The notes under the pieces are model-generated. The model was not told the DNA's origin and made no database searches. It worked only from the letters and a program-made list of their open reading frames with translations. A stretch of DNA of 64,000 nucleotides from Micromonospora humi (lineage in GTDB: Bacteria; Actinomycetota; Actinomycetes; Mycobacteriales; Micromonosporaceae), in contig NZ_FMDM01000009.1 of assembly GCF_900090105.1 (NCBI RefSeq), positions 124,001 to 188,000 on the forward strand. Reading direction: 5' to 3'. Below are positions 41,878 through 52,983 of the stretch, piece by piece (the first letter of the stretch is position 1; every line of letters starts with the position of its first letter). Made by a program: the position numbers and the translations under genes.

Positions 41878-41991
41878 TGCTGGGACCCCCGTCAGGTGGC
41901 CCCGGCTGGAATGTAGGAGAGCCGTCCATCAGGCCGGCTAGAGCAGACGGCGCGGTCGCCTCGCAGCGGCCGAAGGGAGCGGAGAAACCCG

Positions 41992-42366
41992 GTGCCCACC
42001 ATTCAGCAGCTGGTCCGGAAGGGCCGACAGGCCAAGACGACCAAGACCAAGACCCCGGCGCTCAAGGGGTCTCCCCAGCGGCGCGGCGTGTGCACCCGCG
42101 TGTACACCACCACCCCGAAGAAGCCGAACTCGGCGCTGCGCAAGGTCGCTCGTGTCAAGCTCAGCAGCCAGATCGAGGTGACCGCCTACATCCCGGGCGT
42201 CGGCCACAACCTGCAGGAGCACTCGATCGTGCTCGTGCGTGGCGGCCGTGTGAAGGACCTCCCCGGCGTGCGGTACAAGATCGTGCGCGGCTCGCTGGAC
42301 ACCCAGGGTGTCCGCAACCGCAAGCAGGCTCGCAGCCGTTACGGCGCGAAGAAGGAGAAGAGCTGA
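41992..42366 (+). CDS. rpsL: 30S ribosomal protein S12
   Basis: 124 aa, decoding-centre protein. TPKKPNSALRKV and GRVKDLPGVRY are intact, so both lysines that mutate to streptomycin resistance are wild type. The GTG start has GGAG upstream. First gene of the str operon. Confidence 0.97.
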   Translation: MPTIQQLVRKGRQAKTTKTKTPALKGSPQRRGVCTRVYTTTPKKPNSALRKVARVKLSSQIEVTAYIPGVGHNLQEHSIVLVRGGRVKDLPGVRYKIVRGSLDTQGVRNRKQARSRYGAKKEKS

Positions 42367-42367
42367 C

Positions 42368-42838
42368 ATGCCGCGTAAGGGACCCGCTCCGCGGAATCCG
42401 CTGGTCGCTGACCCGGTGTACAACTCGCCGCTGGTCACCCAGCTGGTGAACAAGATCCTGCTGCGCGGCAAGCGTCAGCTCGCCGAGCGCATCGTGTACG
42501 CCGCCCTGGAGGGCTGCCGCGAGAAGTCCGGCACCGACCCCGTCGTCACGCTCAAGCGGGCGATGGACAACGTGAAGCCGACGCTCGAGGTCCGCAGCCG
42601 CCGGGTCGGTGGCGCCACCTACCAGGTTCCGGTCGAGGTCCGGCCGGCCCGCGCGACCACGCTCGGTCTGCGCTGGCTGGTGACCTACTCCCGGGCGCGC
42701 CGCGAGAAGACCATGATCGAGCGGCTGATGAACGAGCTGCTGGACGCGAGCAACGGCCTCGGTGCCGCCGTCAAGCGGCGCGAGGACACGCACAAGATGG
42801 CCGAGTCCAACAAGGCCTTCGCGCACTACCGCTGGTAA
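42368..42838 (+). CDS. rpsG: 30S ribosomal protein S7
   Basis: 156 aa. Typical MPRKGPAPRNPLVADPVYNS start and MAESNKAFAHYRW end. It binds the 3' domain of 16S rRNA and in other bacteria regulates the str operon. The ATG lies one base after the rpsL stop, so the two are translated together. Confidence 0.97.
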   Translation: MPRKGPAPRNPLVADPVYNSPLVTQLVNKILLRGKRQLAERIVYAALEGCREKSGTDPVVTLKRAMDNVKPTLEVRSRRVGGATYQVPVEVRPARATTLGLRWLVTYSRARREKTMIERLMNELLDASNGLGAAVKRREDTHKMAESNKAFAHYRW

Positions 42839-42914
42839 CACCTGAGGTTCCGGCGCCCACCAGGCGCCGGAACCACCACCAGTTGTGTCGAGACGACGAT
42901 AAGTAGGGATTGAA

Positions 42915-45011
<2,097 letters not shown>

Positions 45012-45235
45012 CGCTCACCCGTAGCTGACCCGGTGATCCGGGGCCGGTCGCGGGAGGGGTCTCCCGCCCGCGGCCACCTCGGTCGGGTTGTGTGAATCCG
45101 GGCCTGTAGGCTTCATCGCCGCAGAACCCACAAAGGCTATCCGGCCGTCAGGCCGGAAAGGCTGTCGACAGAGTCCTACGCGCCGACCGGCGCACCGGGG
45201 CGAACGAACCAAGAAAGTCCACCAGGAGGACACCA

Positions 45236-46429
45236 GTGGCGAAGGCGAAGTTCGAGCGGACTAAGCCGCACGTCAACATCGGCACCATTGGTCACATCGA
45301 CCACGGTAAGACGACGCTGACGGCGGCCATCACGAAGGTCCTGCACGACCAGTACCCGGACCTGAACCCGTACACGCCGTTCGACGAGATCGACAAGGCG
45401 CCGGAGGAGAAGGCCCGCGGCATCACGATCTCGATCGCGCACGTCGAGTACCAGACCGAGGCGCGTCACTACGCGCACGTCGACTGCCCCGGTCACGCCG
45501 ACTACATCAAGAACATGATCACCGGTGCCGCGCAGATGGACGGCGCGATCCTGGTGGTGGCGGCGACCGACGGCCCGATGCCGCAGACCCGCGAGCACGT
45601 GCTGCTGGCCCGTCAGGTCGGTGTGCCGTACATCGTCGTGGCGCTCAACAAGAGCGACATGGTCGACGACGAAGAGCTCCTGGAGCTCGTCGAGCTCGAG
45701 GTCCGCGAGCTGCTCTCCTCGCAGGAGTACCCGGGTGACGACCTGCCGGTCGTCCAGGTCTCCGCGCTGAAGGCGCTCGAGGGCGACCCGGTCTGGACCG
45801 AGAAGCTGCTGGAGCTGATGAGCGCGGTTGACACCGCGATCCCGCAGCCGGAGCGCGAGACCGAGAAGCCGTTCCTCATGCCCGTCGAGGACGTGTTCAC
45901 GATCACCGGTCGTGGCACCGTCGTCACCGGTCGTGTCGAGCGTGGCGTGCTGCTCCCGAACGAGGACGTCGAGGTCGTCGGCATCCGCGAGAAGGGCTTC
46001 AAGACCAAGGTCACCGCGATCGAGATGTTCCGGAAGACCCTGGACGACGCCCGCGCAGGCGAGAACGTCGGCCTGCTGCTGCGTGGCACCAAGCGCGAGG
46101 ACGTCGAGCGCGGCATGGTCGTCGTCAAGCCGGGCACCACGACCCCGCACACGGAGTTCGAGGCGACGGTCTACATCCTCTCCAAGGAGGAGGGTGGCCG
46201 CCACACCCCGTTCTTCCAGAACTACCGCCCGCAGTTCTACTTCCGGACCACGGACGTCACCGGCGTCGTCACGCTGCCCGAGGGCACCGAGATGGTCATG
46301 CCGGGCGACAACACCTCGATGTCGGTGAAGCTGATCCAGCCCATCGCCATGGAGGACAACCTGAAGTTCGCGATCCGCGAGGGTGGTCGTACGGTCGGCG
46401 CGGGTCGCGTCACCAAGATCATCAAGTGA
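45236..46429 (+). CDS. tuf: Elongation factor Tu
   Basis: 397 aa. G1 GHIDHGKTTLT, G3 DCPGHADY, G4 NKSD, and the tRNA-binding domains II and III are all standard. The 224-bp gap after fusA includes TAGGCT at 45107-45112 with a poor -35, possibly an internal tuf promoter. The residues that determine kirromycin-type resistance were not analysed in detail. ACCAGGAGGACACC precedes the GTG. Confidence 0.97.
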   Translation: MAKAKFERTKPHVNIGTIGHIDHGKTTLTAAITKVLHDQYPDLNPYTPFDEIDKAPEEKARGITISIAHVEYQTEARHYAHVDCPGHADYIKNMITGAAQMDGAILVVAATDGPMPQTREHVLLARQVGVPYIVVALNKSDMVDDEELLELVELEVRELLSSQEYPGDDLPVVQVSALKALEGDPVWTEKLLELMSAVDTAIPQPERETEKPFLMPVEDVFTITGRGTVVTGRVERGVLLPNEDVEVVGIREKGFKTKVTAIEMFRKTLDDARAGENVGLLLRGTKREDVERGMVVVKPGTTTPHTEFEATVYILSKEEGGRHTPFFQNYRPQFYFRTTDVTGVVTLPEGTEMVMPGDNTSMSVKLIQPIAMEDNLKFAIREGGRTVGAGRVTKIIK

Positions 46430-46444
46430 GCTGGGTAACCCCGA

Positions 46445-46474
46445 TTAGCGTTGCCGCCGGTCGTGCGGCATACT
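46445..46474 (+). promoter_or_regulatory. Possible S10 operon promoter
   Basis: TTAGCG, an 18-base spacer and CATACT (46469-46474). It lies 15 bases after the tuf stop and would give a ~300-base leader before rpsJ. Confidence 0.4.
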
Positions 46475-46551
46475 AGTCAGGTTGCGTAACGACGGTCGGT
46501 CACCTGCGTCCGGTTGAGGCTGGACCTCCGGGAGTCAGATCGTTTCGCGTG

Positions 46552-46584
46552 GGGTGGTTGATCGCCATCGGCGGTCAACCACCC
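46552..46584 (+). promoter_or_regulatory. Long hairpin in the S10 leader
   Basis: GGGTGGTTGA (46552-46561) pairs perfectly with TCAACCACCC (46575-46584), with a further GCC/GGC pair inside. It is either the tuf terminator or part of an S10 leader regulatory structure. The absence of a T tract and its position 120 bases after tuf favour the latter. Confidence 0.5.
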
Positions 46585-46680
46585 TCGCGCGGCGTCCGGG
46601 TCGCGGTATCCGCGATCGGCGTCATGACCCACCGCGCGGTCAGAGAATCGCTCCGGAGCCTCGGGGCGGAGCCTGGTCCA

Positions 46681-46705
46681 CGGGCGCGACACGCCCGACC
46701 GCGGG
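46681..46705 (+). promoter_or_regulatory. Leader hairpin motif shared with the str operon (copy 2)
   Basis: CGGGCG-CGACA-CGCCCG hairpin followed by ACCGCGGG, 80 bases upstream of rpsJ. It matches the rpsL leader motif over 20 identical bases. The 355-bp gap 46430-46784 contains these leader elements and no gene. Confidence 0.55.
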
Positions 46706-46784
46706 GGTCGGCGAAGTGGGGCCTGCACCAGCCGGTGCGGGTGCCCGCAAGACAGCGGCATCGAGAGAAGGAACAGAAGCCACC

Positions 46785-47093
46785 ATGGCGGGACAGAAGA
46801 TCCGCATCCGGCTCAAGGCCTATGACCACGAGGTCGTCGACTCGTCGGCTCGGAAGATCGTCGAGACGGTGACGCGTACCGGGGCGCAGGTCGCGGGCCC
46901 GGTGCCGCTGCCCACGGAGATCAACCGTTTCTGCGTCATCCGCTCGCCGCACAAGTACAAGGACTCGCGCGAGCACTTCGAGATGCGCACGCACAAGCGT
47001 CTGATCGACATCATCGACCCGACCCCGAAGACGGTCGACTCGCTCATGCGCCTCGACCTGCCGGCTGGCGTCGACATCGAGATCAAGCTGTAG
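46785..47093 (+). CDS. rpsJ: 30S ribosomal protein S10
   Basis: 102 aa, also the NusE transcription factor. Conserved [14 protein letters not shown] and [20 protein letters not shown]. The ATG at 46785 follows AGAAGGAACAG; upstream in-frame codons lack homology. First gene of the S10 operon. Confidence 0.96.
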
Positions 47094-47104
47094 GGATCGA
47101 TCAA

Positions 47105-47770
47105 ATGGACAGGCAAGTCAAGGGGATCCTGGGCGCCAAGCTCGGCATGACCCAGGTCTGGGACAACAACAAGGTTGTCCCCGTGACCGTGGTCGAGGCC
47201 GGCCCGTGCGTCGTGAGCCAGGTCCGTAGCGCCGACAAGGACGGCTACTCCGCCGTTCAGCTCGCCTACGGAGCCATCGACCCGCGCAAGGTCAAGAAGC
47301 CGGTCGCCGGGCACTACGCCAAGGCGGACGTCGCGCCGCGCCGGCACATCGTCGAGCTGCGCACCGCCGACGCCGCGGACTACGCGCCGGGCCAGGAGGT
47401 CACGGTCGGCGAGTTCCCGGTCGGCGCCGTGATCGACGTGACCGGCAAGACCAAGGGCAAGGGCTACGCCGGCCCGATGAAGCGGCACGGCTTCCACGGT
47501 CTGCGCGCCAGCCACGGTGTCGAGCGCAAGCACCGCTCGCCCGGCTCGATCGGCGCCTGCGCGACCCCGGGTCGCGTCTTCAAGGGCACCCGGATGGCGG
47601 GCCGGATGGGTGGCGTGCGCTACACCGTCCAGAACCTGACCGTCCAGGCGGTCGACACCGAGAACAACCTCCTGCTCGTCCGCGGTGCCATCCCTGGCCC
47701 GAAGGGCGCGCTGGTCCTGGTCCGCACCGCGGCCAAGGCGAAGGTGAAGAAGGGCGGTGTGGCCAAGTGA
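47105..47770 (+). CDS. rplC: 50S ribosomal protein L3
   Basis: 221 aa. GILGAKLGMTQVWD start and the loop around HGFHGLRASHGVERKHRSPGSIG-type segment that approaches the peptidyl transferase centre. Eleven bases after rpsJ; its stop overlaps the GTG of rplD. Confidence 0.96.
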   Translation: MDRQVKGILGAKLGMTQVWDNNKVVPVTVVEAGPCVVSQVRSADKDGYSAVQLAYGAIDPRKVKKPVAGHYAKADVAPRRHIVELRTADAADYAPGQEVTVGEFPVGAVIDVTGKTKGKGYAGPMKRHGFHGLRASHGVERKHRSPGSIGACATPGRVFKGTRMAGRMGGVRYTVQNLTVQAVDTENNLLLVRGAIPGPKGALVLVRTAAKAKVKKGGVAK

Positions 47771-48432
47771 CCACCGTTGACGTCCTCAACGTCGAAGGCG
47801 GCAAGAGCGGCTCCGTCGAGCTGCCGGCCGACATCTTCGACGTGCAGGCGAACATCGCGCTGATGCACCAGGTCGTGGTGGCTCAGCTCGCGGCGGCCCG
47901 GCAGGGTACGCACAAGACCAAGAGCCGCGGCGAGGTCTCCGGCGGTGGCCGGAAGCCCTACAAGCAGAAGGGCACCGGTCGTGCCCGCCAGGGCTCGACC
48001 CGCGCGCCGCAGTTCGCCGGCGGTGGCGTGGTCCACGGCCCGGTGCCGCGCGACTACAGCCAGCGGACCCCGAAGAAGATGAAGGCCGCCGCCCTGCGTG
48101 GCGCCCTCTCCGACCGGGCCCGCGCCGGCCAGGTGCACGTCGTCGAGGCGTTCGTCTCGGGCGAGCAGCCGTCCACCAAGGCGGCCCTGGCCACGCTGAC
48201 CAAGCTGACCAGCGCCCGTCGGGTCCTGATCGTGCTGAGCAGCACCGACGAGCTGAACTGGGTGTCGCTGCGGAACCTGCGCAACGCGCGGGACAGCCGG
48301 GTGCACCTGATCGAGGCCGGCCAGCTCAACACCTACGACGTGCTGGTGGCCGACGACGTGGTCTTCACCAAGGAGGCCCTGGACGAGTTCCTGGGCGTGC
48401 CAGCCGAGACCACCGAGGAGGGTGGCAAGTGA
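47767..48432 (+). CDS. rplD: 50S ribosomal protein L4
   Basis: 221 aa. The exit-tunnel extension KPYKQKGTGRARQGSTRAPQ is clear. GTGA overlaps with rplC before it and rplW after it. In E. coli L4 represses the S10 operon; conservation of that mechanism here is not shown. Confidence 0.96.
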   Translation: MTTVDVLNVEGGKSGSVELPADIFDVQANIALMHQVVVAQLAAARQGTHKTKSRGEVSGGGRKPYKQKGTGRARQGSTRAPQFAGGGVVHGPVPRDYSQRTPKKMKAAALRGALSDRARAGQVHVVEAFVSGEQPSTKAALATLTKLTSARRVLIVLSSTDELNWVSLRNLRNARDSRVHLIEAGQLNTYDVLVADDVVFTKEALDEFLGVPAETTEEGGK

Positions 48433-48731
48433 GCACGATCGCCGATCCGCGTGACGTCATCGTCGCGCCGGTCGTCTCGGAGAAGAGCTACAGCGAGCTG
48501 AACCGGAACTGGTACACCTTCCTGGTGCACCCGGACGCGAACAAGACCGAGATCAAGATCGCTATCCAGCAGATCTTCAACGTCCGCGTCCTGACGGTCA
48601 ACACGCTCAACCGCGAGGGCAAGCGCAAGCGGACCCGCACCGGGTTCGGCAAGCGCAAGGACACCAAGCGCGCGATGGTGAAGCTGGCTGACGGTGACCG
48701 TATCGAGGCCTTCGGCGGCCCGGTCAGCTGA
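48429..48731 (+). CDS. rplW: 50S ribosomal protein L23
   Basis: 100 aa. VIVAPVVSEKSYSEL and the rRNA-binding GKRKRTRTGFGKRKDTKRA loop. It lines the tunnel exit and docks trigger factor and SRP. The GTG overlaps the rplD stop. Confidence 0.96.
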   Translation: MSTIADPRDVIVAPVVSEKSYSELNRNWYTFLVHPDANKTEIKIAIQQIFNVRVLTVNTLNREGKRKRTRTGFGKRKDTKRAMVKLADGDRIEAFGGPVS

Positions 48732-48743
48732 GGGGTGTAGACA

Positions 48744-49583
48744 ATGGCTATCCGTAAGTACAAGCCGACGACGCCGGGCCGACGCGGTTCGAGCGTCGCC
48801 GACTTCGCCGAGATCACCCGGTCCACGCCGGAGAAGTCGCTGCTGGCTCCGCTGCCGAAGAAGGGCGGACGCAACGCCCACGGCCGGATCACCACCCGGC
48901 ACCACGGTGGCGGTCACAAGCGGCAGTACCGTCTGATCGACTTCAAGCGGGTCGACAAGGACGGCGTGCCGGCGAAGGTCGCCCACATCGAGTACGACCC
49001 GAACCGCACCGCGCGCATCGCGCTGCTGCACTACGCCGACGGCGAGAAGCGCTACATCCTCGCGCCGAAGGACCTGAAGCAGGGCGACCGCGTCGAGTCC
49101 GGTCCGGGCGCCGACATCAAGCCGGGCAACAACCTGCCGCTGCGCAACATCCCGGTGGGTACCACCATCCACAACGTGGAGCTGCGTCCGGGCGGCGGCG
49201 CCAAGCTGGCCCGCTCGGCCGGCGTCGGCATCCAGCTGCTCGGCCGTGAGGGCGCGTACGCGACCCTGCGTATGCCGTCCGGCGAGATCCGGCGGGTCGA
49301 CGTGCGCTGCCGCGCCAGCGTCGGCGAGATCGGCAACGCCGACCAGTCGAACATCAACTGGGGCAAGGCCGGCCGCATGCGCTGGAAGGGCAAGCGCCCG
49401 ACCGTCCGTGGTGTCGCCATGAACCCGGTCGACCACCCGCACGGTGGTGGTGAGGGTAAGACCTCCGGTGGTCGCCACCCGGTCAACCCGCAGGGTAAGC
49501 CCGAGGGCCGCACCCGTCGTAAGGGCCAGCCGAGCGACCGGCTGATCGTCCGCCGCCGCTACGCCACGCGTAAGCGCGGCTGA
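48744..49583 (+). CDS. rplB: 50S ribosomal protein L2
   Basis: 279 aa. Conserved HHGGGHKRQYRLIDFKR and the C-terminal GVAMNPVDHPHGGGEGKT loop near the peptidyl transferase centre, with the essential histidine present. Confidence 0.97.
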   Translation: MAIRKYKPTTPGRRGSSVADFAEITRSTPEKSLLAPLPKKGGRNAHGRITTRHHGGGHKRQYRLIDFKRVDKDGVPAKVAHIEYDPNRTARIALLHYADGEKRYILAPKDLKQGDRVESGPGADIKPGNNLPLRNIPVGTTIHNVELRPGGGAKLARSAGVGIQLLGREGAYATLRMPSGEIRRVDVRCRASVGEIGNADQSNINWGKAGRMRWKGKRPTVRGVAMNPVDHPHGGGEGKTSGGRHPVNPQGKPEGRTRRKGQPSDRLIVRRRYATRKRG

Positions 49584-49595
49584 GGGAGATAAGAC

Positions 49596-49877
49596 ATGCC
49601 TCGCAGCCTGAAGAAGGGCCCGTTCGTCGACGACCACCTGCTCAAGAAGGTGGAGACGCAGAACGACAAGGGCTCGAAGAACGTGATCAAGACCTGGTCG
49701 CGGCGCTCGACGATCATCCCGGAGATGCTGGGTCACACGATCGCCGTGCACGACGGACGCAAGCACGTCCCGGTCTTCGTGACCGAGGCCATGGTCGGGC
49801 ACAAGCTCGGCGAGTTCGCGCTGACCCGCACGTTCAAGGGTCACGAGAAGGACGACCGGAAGAGCCGCCGGCGCTGA
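49596..49877 (+). CDS. rpsS: 30S ribosomal protein S19
   Basis: 93 aa. MPRSLKKGPFVDDHLLKKV start and the HNGRKHVPV-type block (here VHDGRKHVPVFVTEAMVGH). It lies at the head of the small subunit. Confidence 0.97.
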   Translation: MPRSLKKGPFVDDHLLKKVETQNDKGSKNVIKTWSRRSTIIPEMLGHTIAVHDGRKHVPVFVTEAMVGHKLGEFALTRTFKGHEKDDRKSRRR

Positions 49878-49917
49878 CGCCGCGGGCATACGGATAGAGG
49901 AACAAGGGGTTACAGCG

Positions 49918-50373
49918 ATGCCAGGAAAGGGCGACGCTCCGGTGCTTCCGGGCGCGCGGGCGGTTGCGCGGCACGTGCGCATCTCGCCGATGAAGGCGCG
50001 CCGGGTGGTCAACCTCGTCCGCGGCCTGCCCGCGAAGGAGGCGCTCACGGTGCTGCAGTTCGCGCCGCAGGCTGCGAGCGAGCAGGTGTACAAGGTGCTC
50101 GCTAGCGCGATCGCCAACGCGGAGAACAACGAGCGGCTGGACCCCGACGCGCTGCTCGTCAGCGAGGCGTTCGTCGACGAGGGCCCGACGATGAAGCGGT
50201 TCCGGCCGCGGGCGCAGGGCCGGGCGTACCGGATCCGCAAGCGGACGTGCCACATCACCGTGGCGGTCGAGGCGGTGGCTCCGGCCGCGCCGAGGAAGTC
50301 GGCCAAGAAGGCCGCTCCGGCCAAGCAGGCCGAGCCGGCGCAGGCGCAGAGCACGACGGAGGGTGCCGAGTAA
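49918..50373 (+). CDS. rplV: 50S ribosomal protein L22
   Basis: 151 aa. Core RHVRISPMKARRVVNLVRG and the tunnel loop around FVDEGPTMKRFRPRAQGRA (macrolide-relevant region, wild-type looking). The last ~30 residues are a Lys/Ala/Pro-rich actinobacterial tail. The stop overlaps the rpsC ATG by one base. Confidence 0.96.
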   Translation: MPGKGDAPVLPGARAVARHVRISPMKARRVVNLVRGLPAKEALTVLQFAPQAASEQVYKVLASAIANAENNERLDPDALLVSEAFVDEGPTMKRFRPRAQGRAYRIRKRTCHITVAVEAVAPAAPRKSAKKAAPAKQAEPAQAQSTTEGAE

Positions 50374-51260
50374 TGGGTCAGAAGGTTCACCCCACTGGGT
50401 TCCGGCTCGGCATCTCGACCGACTGGAAGTCCCGCTGGTTCGCGGACAAGCTCTACAAGGACTACATCGGCGAGGATGTCAAGATCCGCCGGATGATGTC
50501 CAAGGGCCTCGAGCGCGCCGGCATCTCCAAGGTCGACATCGAGCGCACCCGGGACCGGGTCCGCGTCGACATCCACACCGCCCGGCCGGGCATCGTCATC
50601 GGCCGTAAGGGTGCGGAGGCCGACCGGATCCGCGGCGAGCTGGAGAAGCTCACCGGCAAGCAGGTCCAGCTGAACATCATCGAGGTGAAGAGCCCCGAGG
50701 CCGACGCTCAGCTGGTCGCCCAGGGCGTCGCCGAGCAGCTGTCCAGCCGGGTCAGCTTCCGTCGGGCCATGCGCAAGTCGATGCAGTCCGCGATGAAGAA
50801 CCCGGCCTGCAAGGGCATCCGGGTCCAGGTCTCGGGCCGTCTCGGCGGCGCCGAGATGAGCCGGACCGAGTTCTACCGTGAGGGCCGCGTCCCGCTGCAC
50901 ACGCTGCGGGCCAACATCGAGTACGGCTTCTTCGAGGCCCGTACCACCTTCGGCCGGATCGGCGTGAAGGTCTGGATCTACAAGGGCGACGCCGTCCCGG
51001 GTCGCGAGACCCCGGCCGAGACCGCCCCGTCGCGCGGCCCGCGCCGCGACCGTGGCGACCGGCCGGACCGGCCGCGTCGTGGCCGGTCGGGTTCGTCGGG
51101 TACGACCGCCGGCGGTACCGAGGCCGGCCGGGCTGCCGCGACCACCATCGCGCAGCAGGCGGAGACGCCGGCCGGTGACCCGGTCGACAGCAGCGCTGTC
51201 GCCGCGGCCGCCTCGGCTCCGGCCGCCAACCAGCCGGCAGAACAGCAGCAGGAGGGCTGA
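50373..51260 (+). CDS. rpsC: 30S ribosomal protein S3
   Basis: 295 aa. MGQKVHPTGFRLGI start, KH domain GIVIGRKGAEADRIRGEL, and the S3 C-terminal domain ending near residue 215. The remaining ~80 residues are a Gly/Arg/Ala/Gln-rich disordered tail, common in actinobacteria. Confidence 0.97.
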   Translation: MGQKVHPTGFRLGISTDWKSRWFADKLYKDYIGEDVKIRRMMSKGLERAGISKVDIERTRDRVRVDIHTARPGIVIGRKGAEADRIRGELEKLTGKQVQLNIIEVKSPEADAQLVAQGVAEQLSSRVSFRRAMRKSMQSAMKNPACKGIRVQVSGRLGGAEMSRTEFYREGRVPLHTLRANIEYGFFEARTTFGRIGVKVWIYKGDAVPGRETPAETAPSRGPRRDRGDRPDRPRRGRSGSSGTTAGGTEAGRAAATTIAQQAETPAGDPVDSSAVAAAASAPAANQPAEQQQEG

Positions 51261-51263
51261 CAG

Positions 51264-51689
51264 ATGCTGATGCCGCGCAAGCCCCCGAAGGGCTTCCGCA
51301 AGCCGCACCACCCGGACCGCCACGGCGCGTCCAAGGGTGGTAACCGGGTGGTGTTCGGCGAGTTCGGGATCCAGGCTCTCGAGCCGGCGTACGTGACCAA
51401 CCGCCAGATCGAGTCGGCGCGTATCGCGATGACCCGCCACATCAAGCGTGGCGGCAAGGTCTGGATCACGATCTTCCCGGACCAGGCCCTCACCAAGAAG
51501 CCGGCCGAGACCCGGATGGGTTCCGGTAAGGGTTCTCCCGAGTGGTGGGTCGCCAACGTGAAGCCGGGGCGGGTCCTCTTCGAGATGTCCTTCCCCAACG
51601 AGCAGATCGCGCGAGAGGCGATGCGTCGCGCGATCCACAAGCTCCCGATGAAGTGCCGCATTGTTACGCGCGAAGTGGGTGAATCCTGA
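51264..51689 (+). CDS. rplP: 50S ribosomal protein L16
   Basis: 141 aa. MLMPRKPPKGFRKPHHPDRHG start and GSGKGSPEWWVANVKPGRVLFE. The first ATG (51264) is chosen, as the M-L-x-P-R-K start is universal and AGGAGG lies eight bases upstream. The stop overlaps the rpmC ATG. Confidence 0.96.
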   Translation: MLMPRKPPKGFRKPHHPDRHGASKGGNRVVFGEFGIQALEPAYVTNRQIESARIAMTRHIKRGGKVWITIFPDQALTKKPAETRMGSGKGSPEWWVANVKPGRVLFEMSFPNEQIAREAMRRAIHKLPMKCRIVTREVGES

Positions 51690-51925
51690 TGGCAGCGGGC
51701 GTCAAGGCCTCCGAGCTGCGTGAGCTCTCCGAGGAGGAGCTGGTCACGAAGCTGCGCGAGGCGAAGGCGGAGCTGTTCAACCTCCGCGTACAGGGCGCGA
51801 CCGGGCAGCTGGACAACAACCGGCGGCTGCAGGTCATCCGTCGGGAGATCGCCCGGATCTACACGATCATGCGTGAGCGTGAGTTGGGTCTCTCGACCGC
51901 GCCGACTGAGGTGACTGCATCATGA
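51689..51925 (+). CDS. rpmC: 50S ribosomal protein L29
   Basis: 78 aa, two-helix protein: ASELRELSEEELVTKLREAK and FNLRVQGATGQLDNNRRL-type region. It is coupled at both ends (one-base overlap with rplP, ATGA overlap with rpsQ). Confidence 0.95.
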   Translation: MAAGVKASELRELSEEELVTKLREAKAELFNLRVQGATGQLDNNRRLQVIRREIARIYTIMRERELGLSTAPTEVTAS

Positions 51926-52200
51926 GTGACGAGAACGCCACCGCCACCGTGCGGGCCCGCCGTAAGGTCCGTGAGGGCCTCGTGGTGAGCGACAAGATGG
52001 ACAAGACCGTCGTGGTCGAGGTCGAGGACCGGGTCAAGCACGCGCTGTACGGCAAGATCATGCGCCGTACGAGCAAGCTGAAGGTGCACGACGAGCAGAA
52101 CTCGGCCGGCACCGGTGACCGGGTCCTGATCATGGAGACCCGGCCGCTCTCCGCCACCAAGCGGTGGCGGCTCGTGGAGATCCTCGAGAAGGCCAAGTAG
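51922..52200 (+). CDS. rpsQ: 30S ribosomal protein S17
   Basis: 92 aa. RKVREGLVVSDKMDKTVVVEVEDRVKHALYGK-type OB-fold core and ETRPLSATKRWRLVEI end. Last gene of the S10 operon; a 97-bp gap precedes rplN. Confidence 0.96.
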   Translation: MSDENATATVRARRKVREGLVVSDKMDKTVVVEVEDRVKHALYGKIMRRTSKLKVHDEQNSAGTGDRVLIMETRPLSATKRWRLVEILEKAK

Positions 52201-52297
52201 CGAAGGCTCGAGCTCGGCCGGTATCGGTCGGGCGCAGGTTCCGCCAGGCTCCGGCCGCCCCCGGCGGCCGGAGAACCGGCAGACATAGGAGATAGAC

Positions 52298-52666
52298 GTG
52301 ATTCAGCAGGAGTCGCGACTGCGCGTCGCCGACAACACGGGTGCCCGGGAGATCCTGTGCATCCGGGTTCTCGGTGGCTCCGGTCGGCGCTACGCGAGCA
52401 TCGGCGACGTCATCGTGGCCACGGTCAAGGACGCGATCCCCGGTGCCGGCGTGAAGAAGGGCGACGTCGTCAAGGCCGTCGTCGTTCGGACCGCCAAGGA
52501 GAGGCGGCGGCCGGACGGGTCGTACATCCGCTTCGACGAGAACGCCGCCGTCATCATCAAGGACGGCGGGGACCCGCGCGGCACCCGCATCTTCGGCCCG
52601 GTGGGCCGCGAGCTGCGGGACAAGCGGTTCATGAAGATCATCTCTCTCGCGCCGGAGGTGTTGTGA
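52298..52666 (+). CDS. rplN: 50S ribosomal protein L14
   Basis: 122 aa. MIQQESRLRVADNTGAREIL start and GTRIFGPVGRELRDKRFMKI end. First gene of the spc cluster. GTG start with ATAGGAGATAG upstream. Confidence 0.97.
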   Translation: MIQQESRLRVADNTGAREILCIRVLGGSGRRYASIGDVIVATVKDAIPGAGVKKGDVVKAVVVRTAKERRRPDGSYIRFDENAAVIIKDGGDPRGTRIFGPVGRELRDKRFMKIISLAPEVL

Positions 52667-52668
52667 CC

Positions 52669-52983
52669 GTGAAGGTCAAGAAGGGCGACACGGTCGTCGT
52701 CATCGCCGGCAAGGACAAGGGTGCCAAGGGCAAGGTCATCGCGGCCTACCCGCGGCAGGACAAGGTCCTGGTCGAGGGCGTGAACCGGGTCAAGAAGCAC
52801 ACTCGCATCAGCACCACCCAGCGTGGCGCCAAGACCGGTGGCATCGTCACCCAGGAGGCCCCGATCCACGTCTCGAACGTGATGGTCGTGGACTCCGACG
52901 GCAAGCCGACCCGCGTCGGCTACCGGATCGACGACAACGGCCAGAAGGTCCGCATCGCGCGTAGCACCGGTAAGGACCTGTGA
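52669..52983 (+). CDS. rplX: 50S ribosomal protein L24
   Basis: 104 aa. KOW motif GDTVVVIAGKDKGAKGKVIA. The GTG at 52669 gives the normal VKVKKGDT start with GGAGGT nine bases upstream. A GTG at 52663 that overlaps the rplN stop would add two residues. Confidence 0.94.
   Translation: MKVKKGDTVVVIAGKDKGAKGKVIAAYPRQDKVLVEGVNRVKKHTRISTTQRGAKTGGIVTQEAPIHVSNVMVVDSDGKPTRVGYRIDDNGQKVRIARSTGKDL

Noticed and set aside
42040..42300. Possible streptomycin-resistance variant in rpsL
   Set aside because: Both critical lysines (in TPKKPNS and GRVKDLPG) are unchanged.
48333..51638. A 1101-codon minus-strand frame across seven ribosomal genes
   Set aside because: Antisense shadow of rplW through rplP with no recognisable product.
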